Shown here: in pieces, positions 33,727-43,929 of the stretch
Position numbering within the stretch: position 1 is the first letter of the stretch
Layout of the letters: every line of letters starts with the position of its first letter
Source: Spiroplasma corruscae
GTDB taxonomy: Bacteria > Bacillota_I > Bacilli_A > Mycoplasmatales > Mycoplasmataceae
Assembly (NCBI RefSeq): GCF_002237575.1
Contig: NZ_CP022535.1
Coordinates: 186,001-250,000, forward strand
Reading direction: 5' to 3'
Length of the DNA stretch: 64,000 nt
The notes under the pieces: generated by a model
Database searches by the model: none
Told to the model about the DNA's origin: nothing
What the model saw: only the letters and a program-made list of their open reading frames with translations
Translations under genes and position numbers: made by a program

Positions 33727-35829
33727 ATGAAAGAAAAACATAGATCAATGAAGCAATATAAAACAAGATCTAAAAAGATAGATATTGCATCAAAGAATTT
33801 AATTATTTTTATGACAACAATTGTCATTTTAATTCTGACAATTCTTATATCATTTATTCTTTATAAATCAGTAAACTTCTTTAAAGAATTCTCATTTTTT
33901 AAATTTATATTCTCAGGGGATTGATCCCCAGGTAAAGATGGAGCATCTGATTCAAGCTATGGAATAGGTAGAATAATTGCATCAACGTTAATGATGTTAT
34001 TAATATCATTAATATTCGCTATTCCACTAACAATTTTTAGTTCATTATTTATTACAGAATATTTATCTGGACGACTAAAAAAATTTGTAATTCTATTTAT
34101 TCAATTACTTGCTGGAATACCATCTGTTGTATTTGGATTATTTGCAATAGATCAAATAGGACCAATGTTTGTTAAAATGGGTGCACCAACAGGTGCAAAC
34201 ATGATGACAGCAAGTTTAACATTATCATTTATGGCATTGCCAACTATGATTGCTTTATCAATAAATGCAATAGAAGCTGTTCCGGAAGGTCACAAATATG
34301 CGTCATTAGCATTAGGGATGACAAAAGAGAGAACTACTTTTAGTGTAGTATTAGTTTCTGCATCACCTAAAATAGTTACTGCAATTATAACTGGAATTGC
34401 AAGAATTGTTGGAGAAACTATGGCCGTTATATTAATAGCAGGAAATTCAACCAGAGGTTTAAATGTTGATGATGGATTTACAGGGTTCTTATTCTCTTCA
34501 ATAAAAACTTTAGCAGGAACTATTGGGTTAGAAATGCTGGAGAATAATGGTTCAATTCATGAATCATCATTATACGCAATTGGATTAGTTTTATTTTTTG
34601 TTGTTATAATTATTAATTTATTGATAATGGCTATTGGAAATATTAGCAATAGTAATAGAAACAGACATAAAAAAAATAAAAAGTTTGCTTCTATTGGTTA
34701 TAATAAAAACTATACATATAATTCACATAAATTAGATGTCCTTGTTCAAACAAATACAGAATCTAGATTTAGAAAAAAAGTTCACTCAACAGTGCTACGG
34801 GCATTCATGATATCTTCAACAGCTATAATAATAGGATTTATATCTTGAATACTTATAACAGTAATAGCTAATGGATTAATTAATTTTAACTATTATTCAT
34901 TTGTAGAAATAACAGGACAAAGATCAGGTATATTCGCATTGCTATTAACGACAATATTATTAGTTGTATCAACAATTATTATTGCAATTCCTTTATCTTT
35001 ATTTATTGCACTTTATTTAGCTGAGTATGCACATAAAGATAGTAAGTTTGCTAAGATCATTAGATTTTGTATAAATGTTCTTGCTTCTACTCCAAGTATT
35101 GTATTTGGTGTATTTGGTCTAAGTTTATTTGTAACTGCGATGGGACTTCCAATGTCTATATTTGCTGCTAGTTTAACTATGACAATTGTGATTATGCCTA
35201 CAATGATTACTTCGTTTGAAGACTCAATTACATCAGTCCCAACATTATACAAGGAAGCTGCTTATGGAATGGGAATGTCAAAGTCGGGAGTTATGTTTAA
35301 AGTAGTTATTCCAAATTCATTAAAAGGATTTATGACTACTGTTATTCTATCTGTATCAAGAATAATTGGTGAATCAGCTCCTGTTTATTTAACACTTGGT
35401 ACAGCTGTAAGAATGCCATCAGATGGTTTCTTTTCTTCAGGTGCAACACTAACAACTGAAATATACATGCTAGCTTCAGAAGGAAGTACTGCTGAACTAC
35501 TAGGAACTGCTTATCAAATAGCGTTTGTAGCAATATTATTAGTTTTAGGATTAATAATTTTGAGTAGATATATAAGTAATAAGTTAGATCCACTTCATAA
35601 AAATGTAACTTGAAAAAGTAAGTTTATAAATCTATATAATTCAATTTTTAAATTTCATTATAGAGCTTGATTTAAAAAATTATTTAAAAATATAAGAAGA
35701 AAGTTCAAGAAGTTATTTAGAACAATAAGTTATAAAAATATTAGAATTTATTATAAAAATAGTAGGATTAGAAAAAAAGTTATAAAAGATATAATTAAAG
35801 ATGCTAAAGGACCAAGAAAAACTAATTAA
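33727..35829 (+). CDS. pstCA: Fused phosphate ABC transporter permease PstC-PstA
   Basis: 700 residues, about twice one permease. Two homologous halves each have about six helices and an EAA loop: [20 protein letters not shown] near residue 195 (PstC part) and [20 protein letters not shown] near 511 (PstA part). Each half repeats [10 protein letters not shown] / [10 protein letters not shown] and IVGETMAV / IIGESAPV. The halves are joined by ~60 basic, hydrophilic residues ([15 protein letters not shown]...), and the C-terminus has a ~70-residue very basic tail ([18 protein letters not shown]). The start at 33727 has AGGAG upstream; an ATG at 33691 inside pstS is a less likely alternative. 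Confidence 0.93.
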
Positions 35830-35843
35830 AAAGAGGGGTAATC

Positions 35844-36725
35844 ATGGCAAAGTTAAATAAAATAAAAACTACTAATGTAGATGAAGAACTTAATCAAGAA
35901 GTTATAGAAGAGATTTCAGAAGATCAACTTTATGTTAAAAATACTCACAATGTTCCGATTAGCAAAAGACCTGAAGTAATTAAAATAAGTGATTTTAATT
36001 TCTATTACAATAAAACAAAGAAAGCATTAAAAAATATAAATATGAATATTAAGCAAAACACTGTTGTAGCCTTCATTGGACCATCAGGTTGTGGTAAGTC
36101 AACTCTTATTAGATCAATAAATAGAATGAATGATTTAGTAAATAATATTTATCTTGAAGGACAAATTGAGGTTAATGATATAAAAATTTATGAAAAAGGG
36201 GTTGATGTAGTTAAATTAAGAACTAATGTTGGTATGGTATTTCAAAAAGCAAATCCGTTCCCAATATCAATTTATGATAATGTGGCTTTTGGGCCAAGAA
36301 ATCAAGGTGTAAAAGATAAAGCTGCCTTAAATCAAATAGTAGAAGACTCTTTAAAAAAAGCTGCATTATGAGATGATGTAAAAGATTACTTAAGAGATTC
36401 TGCACTTAGTTTAAGCGGAGGCCAACAACAAAGGTTATGCATTGCAAGAGCAATTGCAATGAAACCAAAAATTCTTCTAATGGACGAACCAACAAGTGCA
36501 CTTGATCCAATTGCCACTTTAAAAGTGGAGGAATTAATACTAAAATTAAAAAAAGAGTTTACAATTGTAATAGTTACCCATTCAATGGCACAAGCTACAA
36601 GAATAAGTGATTATACAGCATTTTTCTTAAATGGTGAGTTAATTGAATATGATAAAACAAAGAGAATATTTACTAACCCAAAAAACAAAAAAACAGAGGA
36701 CTATATTTCAGGTAGATTTGGATAA
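35844..36725 (+). CDS. pstB: Phosphate ABC transporter ATP-binding protein PstB
   Basis: 293 residues. ATPase of the Pst importer: Walker [10 protein letters not shown] near residue 79; Q-loop [20 protein letters not shown], typical for PstB; signature [17 protein letters not shown]; Walker [14 protein letters not shown]; and H-loop [18 protein letters not shown]. About 45 acidic N-terminal residues precede the domain ([14 protein letters not shown]). AGAGGGG site; 14 nt after pstCA and 19 nt before phoU. Confidence 0.97.
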
Positions 36726-36744
36726 GAGAAAGGAAGCAAGCAAT

Positions 36745-37431
36745 ATGTCATACAATAAAATATTAGACAGAGACATTGAAGTTATTAAAAAAGATTTGCT
36801 ATCAATTATTGAATTAACTAAAACACAATTTGCAAGTACATTTGAAGCTTTAAAAAACCAAAACTATGATATTGCACAAGAAGTTATTGATAATGATGTT
36901 AGAATAAATGACATGCAGAATAACTTTACGAGAATGGCTCTTTGAAAAATTGCGAAACAACAAATGGTTGCTGGTGATTTAAGATTAGCGGTTGGAGGAG
37001 TTTTAATTTGTAGAGAGGTTGAAAGAATAGCGGACGTAGCAAAAAATATTTGTTACTTCTCATTGAAATATAAACCAGAGACAATCGAATTACAACAAAT
37101 TTCTAAAATGTTTAACTTAGTAAATAAAATGCTGAATATAATATTGAACCTTGTTGAAAACTATAATGAAGATCAACACCAAAAGGTTATAAAAGTAGAA
37201 GAACAATTAACTAATGAATTTAATGATATTAATAATGCGCTTGCAGAAAAAGTTCTTGATTCAAAAAGTAAGGAAGAAGCAGTTAAGATTATAACTATTG
37301 TAAAACAATTAAAAAATCTGGAAAGAGCCAGTGAACAACTATTAAATATTGAAGAAACAGTTCAATTCATTAGAACAGGTAAGTTTGAAGAATTACAAGA
37401 ATTTATAAACAAAAAAAACGAAAAAAAATAA
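36745..37431 (+). CDS. phoU: PhoU-family phosphate regulator
   Basis: 228 residues, all-helical. Two tandem PhoU repeats with metal-binding style motifs: NDVRINDMQNNFTRMALWKIAKQQMVAGDLRLAVGGVLICREVERIADVAKNI in the first, and VKQLKNLERASEQLLNIEETVQFI in the second. PhoU restrains phosphate uptake through PstB. No phoR/phoB two-component genes are nearby, so its signal is likely transporter-only. Last gene of the smc-pst run. Confidence 0.95.
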
Positions 37432-37449
37432 ATCTTATGATTTATTTTT
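37424..37449. terminator. Bidirectional terminator between phoU and the convergent gene
   Basis: Perfect 11-bp stem AAAAATAAATC / GATTTATTTTT with loop TTAT. It contains the stop codons of both flanking convergent genes. Confidence 0.9.
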
Positions 37450-38332
37450 CATTTAATGTAATTATTAAAGATTTATCAAAATACTTTTTGTTAAGTGTAA
37501 TGGTAGTATATCCCTTTTTATAATCAATAGATTCAATACTAAAGAAATTAGCACAATCTTTATCATAGGGATTTAAATAAGTATGTTTTGATAACCACTT
37601 TAATATATTGAATGTCATTACTGATTTATCCTTTGAAAAAAATATTTTTTTATCTTCACTATTTCTTAAACTTTTAATGTCACGTCTAAAATAAAACTTT
37701 AAATTTGTGCTACACAAATAATCAGCTTTTATGTAGTTTTTTGATTCTAATGTTGTTTTAATAGCATCAAAATCTAAAAAATCATAAAATTCGTTTATAT
37801 TATTCAAGTATAATAACTCAAAACTGTATCAATCAATAAAGTTTTGATATCTTGCTTTTAATTTATCTTCAATTTCGAGTTGAATGTAATTATTCTTATC
37901 AATTATCATTGGGTATAGCTTCAAATAATCTTGTGTATTTTTGATAAACTTATCAATATTGTCATAATTATACAAAATTAGTGTAAAACTTTTAATTATA
38001 TCTTCTGATATAATTGACTTATTTTTTTTATTAGAGAATTGAACCTTTAATTGATCACCAACAAGTGACAAAAATTTTATATTAGCATCTTTAAAAATAT
38101 CTATAAATAATGGGTCGTCTCCAAGATTATCTTTTACAATACTTTTTATATTTTTTTTAACATAATCTGTTTCAGATGATGACATATCATATCTATAATA
38201 TAAAAATTCATTTCATGATTGGATAAAATTTTCATATTTTGATTCATTAACACTTGCTTTTTTAACAGTTCCTAGAGTTGAAGGAACAACAGTTAATCCT
38301 AATGCAAACATCATCTGTAGTATTTTTTTCAT
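37442..38332 (-). CDS. Exported protein of unknown function, no lipobox
   Basis: 296 residues. The ATG at 38332 follows GGTGG. Signal-like N-terminus MKKILQMMFALGLTVVPSTLGTVKKASV without a Cys. The remainder is hydrophilic and rich in Lys, Asp, Asn and Tyr with an alternating helix/strand look, ending in ITLNKKYFDKSLIITLNEK. General plan (signal, size, C-terminal strand pair) is like the 7485-8495 protein, suggesting distant paralogy, though identity is low. It overlaps the phoU terminator. No known family recognised. Confidence 0.72.
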
Positions 38333-38401
38333 AAATTCCACCTTAAATAATTTTAGTATCAAAAATATTATACAATTAAATAAGAAAAATGGAGAAATAA
38401 A

Positions 38402-39397
38402 ATGGGATTTTGAAGTAGTTTAAAAGAACGTAGAATAATAAAAAAGCAAGAAAAAAAACACAAAAAAGAGCATAAAAATACCCTTACATTCTCAAGTGAT
38501 ATAAAAAAACTTACAAAAAAATATAAAATACCTAATAATGATTTTTATGAAGAATTGGAAAATGTGCTAATAAAAACAGACATGGGAATGAAAATGGTTT
38601 TAGAAATATCTAATAATGTGCAAAAAAGAGTAAAACCTAAGTACGGATTTAAAGAAGTTAAAGAAATTTTAGCTGAAGAGATATACAAATCTTACACAAA
38701 TTCAGGAAAACCAAAAACAGAACTAAACTACAAAGAAGGTAGATTGAATATATTTTTAATTGTTGGTGTTAATGGGGTTGGTAAAACTACTAGTATTGCA
38801 AAGATTGCAAATTTCTATAGTATACAAGATAAAAAGGTACTAATAGCAGCTGGTGATACTTTTAGAGCTGGAGCAGTAGAGCAACTAGAACAATGATGTA
38901 TTAATAGGTTAAAAAATGTTGATTTAATGAAACCACAAAATAACACTAAGGACCCCGCTAGTGTTGTTTACGATTCTATTAAAGTTGCATTAGAAAAAAA
39001 ATATGACCTATTATTAGTTGATACAGCAGGTAGACTACAAAATAAGGAACATTTAATGAGAGAACTTGAAAAAATAACTAAAATCATTCAAAAAAGTGTA
39101 AAGGATGGTCCGCATGAAAGATTATTAGTTATTGATGCACAGACTGGTCAAAACGGAGTTAATCAAGCAAAGGCTTTTTCAGAAGCAACTGACGTAACGG
39201 GAATAGTTTTAACAAAAATGGATGGAACAAGCAAAGGTGGTATAGCACTTGCTATAAAAGATATTTTAGGAATACCAGTTAAACTTGTTGGAACTGGAGA
39301 AAAAGTTGATGATATTAAGTTATTTAGTGTTGATGATTATATTTATGAATTAACCGCAGATTTTATGGAAGATGATGACGATAATAATGAGCAATAA
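38402..39397 (+). CDS. ftsY: Signal recognition particle receptor FtsY
   Basis: 331 residues: the N and G domains only, preceded by ~25 very basic residues ([19 protein letters not shown]) instead of the long acidic A domain of E. coli. GTPase motifs: [13 protein letters not shown] (from about residue 122), [36 protein letters not shown] and [10 protein letters not shown]. Docks SRP-ribosome complexes at the membrane. Overlaps ylxM. Confidence 0.97.
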
Positions 39398-39710
39398 TGA
39401 TTTAGAAAAAACAATGTTAATATCAGAATATTTTGATTATTATAAAAATCTATTAACAGATAAACAAAAGCAATACTTTGAACTATATTTTTTTGAGGAT
39501 TATTCATTTCAAGAAATCGCAGATGAATTAAAAATTTCAAAAAGTGCTGTACATGATAGTTTAACAAAGACTGTTAGTTTTTTGAAAAAGACAGAAGAAA
39601 AATTAAACTTTGTTTATAAACACAATAAAATAAAACATTTAATTGAAAGTTTTAAAAACAAAGATATATCAGTTGATAACTTATTGAACTTAATTGAAAA
39701 GGAGATTTAA
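39387..39710 (+). CDS. ylxM: YlxM/p13-like helix-turn-helix protein
   Basis: 107 residues. SigA region 4-like HTH: FEDYSFQEIADELKISKSAVHDSLTKTVSFLKKTEEKL. The YlxM family is normally next to ffh and is linked to the SRP pathway; here it overlaps the end of ftsY by 11 nt, which keeps the SRP link. The start is taken at ATG 39387 ([15 protein letters not shown]); ATGs at 39372/39375 would add five residues. No strong ribosome site, so coupling to ftsY is likely. Confidence 0.88.
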   Translation: MSNNDLEKTMLISEYFDYYKNLLTDKQKQYFELYFFEDYSFQEIADELKISKSAVHDSLTKTVSFLKKTEEKLNFVYKHNKIKHLIESFKNKDISVDNLLNLIEKEI

Positions 39711-40474
39711 TGAATATTTTATTTATTGGAGATGTATTCTCATCTTCTGGTAGGGAAATAATTAATTTAAAATTAAAAGATTTAGTAAAAAAATATAAAG
39801 TCGATTTTATAATTGCTAACGGTGAAAATATAAGTCATGGAAAAGGTATTAATAATAATCATTATAATTTTTTAAAAGAGCAAGGTATAAATGTTATAAC
39901 AAGCGGTAATCATATTTTTAGGCAAAAAGATACTTGCAATTTCATTAATGAAGTTGATGACTTATTGAGACCCCATAATATGTCTAGTTATTTACCAGGA
40001 AAAGGAAGTTACTTGTATAATTGTAATAATAAAAAAATAAGAGTAACAAATCTTATGGGTAGAATGTTTATGGACCCTGTTAATAATCCTTATGAATCAC
40101 TTGATAGTATTTTAGAAAATGATAATTCAGATATTCATATTGTTGATTTTCATGCAGAAGCAACCGCAGAAAAAGCTGCATTTGCATTTAATTATGATGG
40201 TAAAATAACTGCATTGCTTGGCACACATACACATGTTCAAACAGCAGATGAACAAATTCTTGAAAAGGGAACCGCATTTATAACCGATGTTGGTATGACT
40301 GGACCACTTAATTCAATAATTGGAGTTAATCCAGATGAGGTAATTTTAAAAGAAAAAACCGGACTACAGGCAAAGTTTATACCATCATCAAATAGCGGAC
40401 AATTATGCGGAGTTTTACTTAAAATTTCTTCTAATAATAAGGTGGAAGAAATAATAAGGATAAAAGAAAAATAA
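39710..40474 (+). CDS. ymdB: YmdB-family metallophosphodiesterase
   Basis: 254 residues. Dinuclear-metal phosphoesterase: MNILFIGDVFSSSGREI; IIANGENISHGKGI; VITSGNHIFRQKD; VDFHAEATAEKAAFAF; LLGTHTHVQTADEQIL; and TDVGMTGPLNSIIG. B. subtilis YmdB hydrolyses 2',3'-cAMP and affects development and RNA turnover; the mollicute role is not known. TAATG overlap with ylxM and GGAG upstream, so ftsY-ylxM-ymdB form one coupled run. Confidence 0.95.
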   Translation: MNILFIGDVFSSSGREIINLKLKDLVKKYKVDFIIANGENISHGKGINNNHYNFLKEQGINVITSGNHIFRQKDTCNFINEVDDLLRPHNMSSYLPGKGSYLYNCNNKKIRVTNLMGRMFMDPVNNPYESLDSILENDNSDIHIVDFHAEATAEKAAFAFNYDGKITALLGTHTHVQTADEQILEKGTAFITDVGMTGPLNSIIGVNPDEVILKEKTGLQAKFIPSSNSGQLCGVLLKISSNNKVEEIIRIKEK

Positions 40475-40495
40475 ATACCTATTTTTTTCTATCAA

Positions 40496-40524
40496 TTGTA
40501 AAAATTTACATTATTAGGTATAAT
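40496..40524 (+). promoter_or_regulatory. Promoter for the 40553 gene
   Basis: TTGTAA (40496-40501), a 17-bp spacer, TATAAT (40519-40524); 28 nt before the start codon. One of the clearest two-element promoters in the window. Confidence 0.7.
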
Positions 40525-40552
40525 TAAAAATATTACAACAGGGGGATAGACT

Positions 40553-40918
40553 ATGAAAAGACATGATAAATTAAGAAATTTACATGAGGCTCTATTCGCT
40601 TTAGATAAAGAAATAAAAAATATCTGTAGAGGAATTGAACAAAGATTAAGAAATAATACTAAATATATGGATACCTATGAAAGGGTTCTAACAGAAGTTG
40701 AGTTTGAAAGAAAAAATGAAATGTATGGTAGATCAACTATATATGACTTCGAAAGAATGAGAATTAATTTAGAACAAGATGCTGGTAATTTAATTTATGA
40801 AGCAATTAATGTAATGGGTAATGATGAATTTATAATTAGAAGACAAAATGTTATTTTTGCTTTCTGATTTATGGGTCAATTTGATGTCTACGCTCTAGAC
40901 TTATCAAGAGGAGGATAA
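40553..40918 (+). CDS. Small charged protein, unknown function
   Basis: 121 residues, no family recognised. It begins MKRHDKLRNLHEALFALDKEIKNICRGIEQRLRNN and is mostly amphipathic helix with many Arg, Glu and Asp. It ends GQFDVYALDLSRGG. GGGGGA ribosome site and a good promoter. No signal peptide or membrane segment. Codons for the terminal Ser-Arg-Gly-Gly (AGAGGAGGA) form the only Shine-Dalgarno available to the next gene. One TGA-Trp (40867). Confidence 0.8.
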
Positions 40919-40947
40919 ATTATTAATATTATTATTAATAATTTTTT
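40907..40947 (+). promoter_or_regulatory. Shine-Dalgarno plus 11-bp hairpin ahead of the hydrolase-like gene
   Basis: AGAGGAGG (40907-40914) is 33 nt from the next start, too far to act directly. Between them lies a perfect 11-bp hairpin, AATTATTAATA (40918-40928) / TATTAATAATT (40933-40943), loop TTAT. Folding leaves about 7 unpaired bases between GGAGG and ATG. The hairpin is followed by only four Ts and then the ATG, so it could instead be a weak terminator. Confidence 0.6.
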
Positions 40948-41898
40948 ATGAAAATGTTCAAGGATTACAATCTAAACTTAATATTAACAATAGTGATTGT
41001 ATCAATCATTTTTTTATGTCTGTTAATAGTTAATACAAGATTAATTCTTGTAAAAAGAATAAAAACAAAAGTTAAACCCTTAGTTAAGTCAGAGCTTGTA
41101 AAGAAAAAGTTTTTCAGAACAAGTGATAATTACCAATTAAAATGGTTAGGTGAAATTAAAAAAGAGTCAAGTCATATTATATTAGGTGTTCATGATTTTG
41201 GAATGAGTAGAAAAAGTTTTATAGATACAGAAATGTATATTAATAAATATTATAAAAATATATCATTTCTATCATATGATCAAAGAAACTTTGGAGAAAA
41301 TGAAAATTGTAATAAATTTAATTATGGATATCTTATAAATGATTTAAGAGAAATAATTATTTATTTAGAAAATAAATATCCTGATAAAAAACTTATATTA
41401 TTAGGCGAGGGATTTGGATCTTCTTTATCTTCATATTTTGTTAATCATAGTTATGTTAATAAAGTAATATTAAGTTCAATTTATGTAAAACAGTTTAATA
41501 AAATTAGTTTTAGTATAATTATTAAATTCTTGTTTAGTTTTTTATTCACTTATAATATAAAAATAAATAACAAACTTTATGGAGAAGATTGCACAAACAA
41601 TAGTCAATACGCAAAAAAATTAGGCGAATTATTACAACGAAAAAAGAGCATTAAAGAGTTTATGCAGATTAGCAAGATAAATAAGAAATTAGCTTCGAAT
41701 ATAAATAAGAAAGAAAAGAGTGTTGTATTTCTCTTACCATTAAATGATGTATTTATTTCAAAAAAATGATTATTAACAAACTTAAGAGATATATCAAATA
41801 AAAAATTTCAAATAATAAAATTTGAGAAAAATAAACATTTTTTATTAAATGATCTTAACAATAAAGAAATTGTAGAAACAATATTAAAAGATATTTAA
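40948..41898 (+). CDS. Membrane-anchored alpha/beta-hydrolase-like protein lacking the nucleophile
   Basis: 316 residues. N-terminal membrane anchor (LNLILTIVIVSIIFLCLLIV, residues ~9-28), then a basic stretch and an alpha/beta-hydrolase fold: ILGVHDFGMSRKSF (HG-type oxyanion strand), SYDQRNFGENE, LRDIIYLENKY and the nucleophile elbow LLGEGFGSSLSS. The normal GxSxG reads G-E-G-F-G (153-157), so the catalytic Ser is Gly155. A possible acid (LPLNDVF, D267) and His (KNKHFLL, H297) remain. Closest in layout to serine-aminopeptidase/lysophospholipase-like mollicute hydrolases. Likely a non-catalytic relative, or one using another residue. Confidence 0.82.
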
Positions 41899-41943
41899 AA
41901 ATTTGTTATTATTAATATGCTATGAAAATTTAAGGAGAATTTT

Positions 41944-43077
41944 ATGAAAAAGTATTTTACAAGTGAGTCAGTTTCAGAAGGTCATCCAGATAAAATCTGT
42001 GATCAAATATCTGATGCTATTTTGGATGCTTGCCTTGAACAAGATGAAAATTCTAAGGTAGCTTGTGAAGTTTTTGTGACGGGAAGTTTTTTAGTGATAG
42101 GTGGGGAGATCACTACAACTGCCAAAGTTGATTACAAAGAAATCGCGAAATGAGTTATTAATAGGGTTGGTTATAATGACGAAAAAACTGGTATAGATCC
42201 TAATCATTGTGATATAGTAGTTAAAATTAATGAACAATCTCAAGATATATCAATAGGAGTTAATAAAGATGATATGGGCGCTGGTGATCAAGGAATTATG
42301 TTCGGTTATGCAACAAACGAAACTTCAAATTATATGCCTTGCGCAATACAATTGGCACATGATTTAGTACATTTAGCTTCAAAATTAAGAAAAAACAATA
42401 AGTTTAAATATGCTCAACCAGATATGAAATCACAAGTAACTATGGATTATGAAAATTATAACAATCCAAGAATTGATACTATACTAATGTCAGTTCAACA
42501 TGATGATAATTATAATGAAGAAGAGTTCAAAGAATTCATTAAATCTAACATAATGAATGTAATTGCTAAAAAACATAACCTTAATACTGACTTTAATGTA
42601 TTAATTAACCCAACAGGAAGATTTGTAATTGGAGGTCCTAAAAGCGATACCGGACTTACAGGAAGAAAAATTATTGTTGATAGTTATGGTGGATATTCTA
42701 GACATGGTGGAGGTGCATTCTCAGGTAAGGACCCTTCAAAAGTTGATAGAAGTGCCGCGTATATGGCGAGATATGTTGCTAAAAATATTGTAGCAGCTGG
42801 ATTAGCAGACCAACTCGAAATACAGTTAAGTTATGCAATAGGTGTTTCAAAACCGATATCAATTTTTATAGAAGCATTTGGTACAAATAAAGTTCCATAT
42901 GCCATTATTTACAAAGCAATTGAAGAAAATTTTGACTTTAGAGTTCAATCAATTATTGATACACTAGATTTAAAAAAACCTGTTTATTTCAGAACTAGTA
43001 AATATGGGCATTTTGGAAAAAAAGAGTTTAGTTGAGAAAAGTTAGATAAAGTTAGAGTATTGGAAAAATACTTATAA
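41944..43077 (+). CDS. metK: S-adenosylmethionine synthase
   Basis: 377 residues. Makes SAM from methionine and ATP, the methyl donor for RsmB, RsmD and RlmN encoded nearby. [35 protein letters not shown]-type [41 protein letters not shown] and [32 protein letters not shown] site. Nothing like a SAM riboswitch is present in the 46 nt upstream. The stop overlaps the cutC start (TAATG). Confidence 0.98.
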
Positions 43078-43748
43078 TGTTTTTAGAAGTAATCGCAAAA
43101 TCAAAACAAGATGTTATTGATATAAATGATTCATTAGCAAATAGAATTGAACTATGTAAGGATTTGGAAGTTGGTGGGTTAACACCCCCATATGATTTAA
43201 TTGATGAAGTTACTAGTATATCTAAAATTCCTGTAAATGTGATTGTTAGGCCAAGTTCAAATAGCTTCGTATATTCAAAAGCTGAAAAAAAACAAATTTT
43301 AGAAGACATTAAATTTATAACGAGTACAAAAGCAAGCGGAATTGTTTTTGGTGCACTTACTTCCAAAAATAATATCGACATAAAATTTCTAAAAAAAGTA
43401 CTAAAATTTAAAAAAAATCTTACAATCACTTTCCATAAAGCTTTTGATGAAGTAAATAATTTTACTAAAAGTTATAAGAAGTTAAATAGTTTGGAGATAG
43501 ATTATATCTTGACTTCAGGTGGATTGGATTTAGAAACAGGTCTAAAGGTCATTGACTTATTAGTAAATCTTAATTTAAAGACAAAAATACTAATTGGTGG
43601 TGGCATTAATAATAATAATATTAGTCATGCTTATTCAATATCAAATTATATTCATATTGGTAGATTAGCAAGAGTTAACAATTCATGAGATCAAAAAATT
43701 GATAAACAAAAAATTAATGCCATTTGTAAAATAAAGTTAGAAAAATAA
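43077..43748 (+). CDS. cutC: CutC-family protein
   Basis: 223 residues, TIM barrel. Family marks: FLEVIAKSKQDVIDIND at the start, NRIELCKDLEVGGLTPPYDLI, VNVIVRPSSNSFVYS, ASGIVFGALTSKNNID, TFHKAFDEVNNF, DYILTSGGLDLETGL and ILIGGGINNNNI. Originally linked to copper homeostasis, but the biochemical role is unsettled. Coupled to metK by the 1-nt overlap; no copper genes nearby. Confidence 0.93.
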
Positions 43749-43758
43749 ATCAATTCAT

Positions 43759-43783
43759 TAAGTCTATAAAGGACTTTTTTTTG
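43759..43783 (+). terminator. Terminator after cutC
   Basis: Arms AAGTC(T) / (G)GACTT around a 5-6 nt loop, followed by T8. Confidence 0.75.
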
Positions 43784-43929
43784 CTTTTTAAAGATTTTTT
43801 ACATATATTTATAGTTTAAAAATGGTAGTTATGTATTATTAAGTATTAATAAATTTTTGTATTATTTTAGTTATTTTAAAAATTTTTTTAATATATATAC
43901 AAATATAATTAAGCAAAGGAGAATAAAAT

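Noticed and set aside
41899-41943. SAM riboswitch before metK
   Set aside because: Only 45 nt separate the genes and no paired structure or terminator is visible.
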